Source: Oscillospiraceae bacterium
Lineage (GTDB): Bacteria > Bacillota_A > Clostridia > Oscillospirales > Ruminococcaceae
Reading direction: 5' to 3'
Assembly (NCBI GenBank): GCA_017400025.1
Contig: JAFQAF010000213.1
Coordinates: 1-8,147 of the forward strand
DNA: 8,147 bases
In this document: piece by piece, positions 7,361 through 8,147 of the stretch
How the letters are laid out: each line of letters begins with the position of its first letter
How positions within the stretch are numbered: the first letter of the stretch is position 1
Translations under genes and position numbers: made by a program
The notes under the pieces: generated by a model
Seen by the model: only the letters and a program-made list of their open reading frames with translations
The model's database searches: none
What the model was told of the DNA's origin: nothing

Positions 7361-8147
7361 ATCTTCCCGCAGGGCGGTGTATGCCGTACTTACGGCAGTT
7401 ATTGCTGCAGCCGGACTTTGTATAATGCTGGCCTGCAGCAATTACTTTCCCTTCGGCACAGACAGCATACTTGTTATAGACCTGGGCACACAGTATACAG
7501 ACTTTCTGCTGTTTTTCAAAAACAGCACGCTTATGGAGAAACTGTATTCTTTTCAGAAGGGCTTCGGCGGCCCGGCTGTGGGTATGCTTTCCTACTATAC
7601 ACTGTCTCCCTTTAACTTTATTGCATACTTTTTCCGGGATGCAGATGTGGAAACAGCGGTATTCTGTATAATACTGGCAAAATTTGTTTTTATGTCCCTG
7701 GCGGCATACCGGTATTTTTCACATCATTATGAAAACCGGCCGCTGAACACAGCTTTTGCCCTGGCCTATGCTTTCTATCCTTTCTTCACCCGTCTGTTTT
7801 ACCATATTCTCTGGCTGGACTGCTTCCGGCTGCTGCCGCTGCTGGTGCTGGCCTGCGAAAGGGTGATTGACAAAAAGGGCAGGGGGCTGTTTGTAGGGCT
7901 TTACTGCTATGCCCTTATCAGCAATTACTACATTGCATTTATGTGCAGTATCTTTATACTGCTGTACTTTTTCTGGTACTGTGCAATAAACAGTAGAACA
8001 GTCAGTGAAATATTTGCGGCAGCGGCTGATATGGCTATCTGCGTTGTGCAGGCGGTTATGCTGTGTGCGCCGGTGTTGCTGCCATCCCTTGTGCAGCTGT
8101 TTTCCGGCAAGCTGACTGCAGGCCACAGTGCGCCCAACTGGGGCGAA
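7350..8147 (+). CDS. YfhO-family polytopic membrane protein (copy 2, 3' end outside the window)
   Basis: The frame from ATG 7350 stays open for 266 codons to the last base, so the C-terminal part is missing. GAGG (7340-7343) lies six bases before the ATG, and the start overlaps the end of the second NDT gene by 11 bp. The product is a clear paralogue of the YfhO protein at 4015: compare NYFPFGTDSILVIDLGTQYT (31-50), SYYTLSPFN, KKGRGLF and YCYALISNYYIAF with the matching blocks there. About seven membrane segments are visible (near 8-29, 79-98, 102-123, 132-150, 155-170, 180-208 and 222-244). D44 matches D45 of copy 1, the presumed GT-C acidic residue. The copies diverge after about residue 210. 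Function is inferred as for copy 1; the soluble C-terminal domain cannot be assessed. Confidence 0.87.
   Translation, partial: MKIKSSRRAVYAVLTAVIAAAGLCIMLACSNYFPFGTDSILVIDLGTQYTDFLLFFKNSTLMEKLYSFQKGFGGPAVGMLSYYTLSPFNFIAYFFRDADVETAVFCIILAKFVFMSLAAYRYFSHHYENRPLNTAFALAYAFYPFFTRLFYHILWLDCFRLLPLLVLACERVIDKKGRGLFVGLYCYALISNYYIAFMCSIFILLYFFWYCAINSRTVSEIFAAAADMAICVVQAVMLCAPVLLPSLVQLFSGKLTAGHSAPNWGE

Noticed and set aside
6896..7441. 181-codon minus-strand open frame
   Set aside because: It is antisense to the second NDT gene and the start of the second YfhO gene, both supported by strong homology; codon-composition shadow.

Overview
The window reads as chromosomal DNA from a mid-GC Firmicute, most likely a gut-type Clostridia/Oscillospirales relative. 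This is inferred from gene content (a YerB-type DUF3048 protein, RsmA, a Clostridia-style dCMP deaminase subfamily, YfhO membrane proteins), AGGAG-type ribosome sites, TTGACA/TATAAT-type promoters and intrinsic terminators. No genus can be named from sequence alone. No rRNA, tRNA, CRISPR array, transposase or phage gene was seen.

Left part (1-2576), housekeeping: the 3' end of a DUF3048/YerB lipoprotein-family gene (+) converges on ksgA/rsmA (-), with one symmetric terminator hairpin between them. ksgA lies downstream of cdd (cytidine deaminase) in an overlapping two-gene minus-strand operon with a clear promoter. A deoxycytidylate-deaminase-family gene is transcribed divergently from cdd. 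The 156-bp intergenic stretch between the two deaminase genes holds both promoters, an 11-bp palindrome and three phased ATTGC repeats. The dCMP deaminase gene ends at a strong terminator.

Middle (2577-3353): an XRE-type helix-turn-helix regulator with an unrecognised C-terminal domain is read on the minus strand, from a near-consensus promoter that faces the next operon.

Right part (3354-8147): a tightly packed plus-strand operon encodes a histidine phosphatase, a 735-residue YfhO-type polytopic membrane protein, two adjacent paralogous nucleoside 2-deoxyribosyltransferase (NDT)-fold proteins, and a second YfhO-type protein cut by the window edge. Junctions are 1 bp, a 4-bp overlap, 11 bp and an 11-bp overlap. 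The two YfhO proteins are close paralogues, as are the two NDT proteins, so the layout is a nested M-N-N'-M' cassette. I consider this the most interesting object here. Coupling a membrane glycosyltransferase-like protein to a pair of soluble N-glycosidase-fold enzymes, a phosphatase and a divergent XRE regulator is not a standard pathway I can name. The enzymes suggest nucleoside/nucleotide or sugar-phosphate chemistry, but the substrate is unknown.
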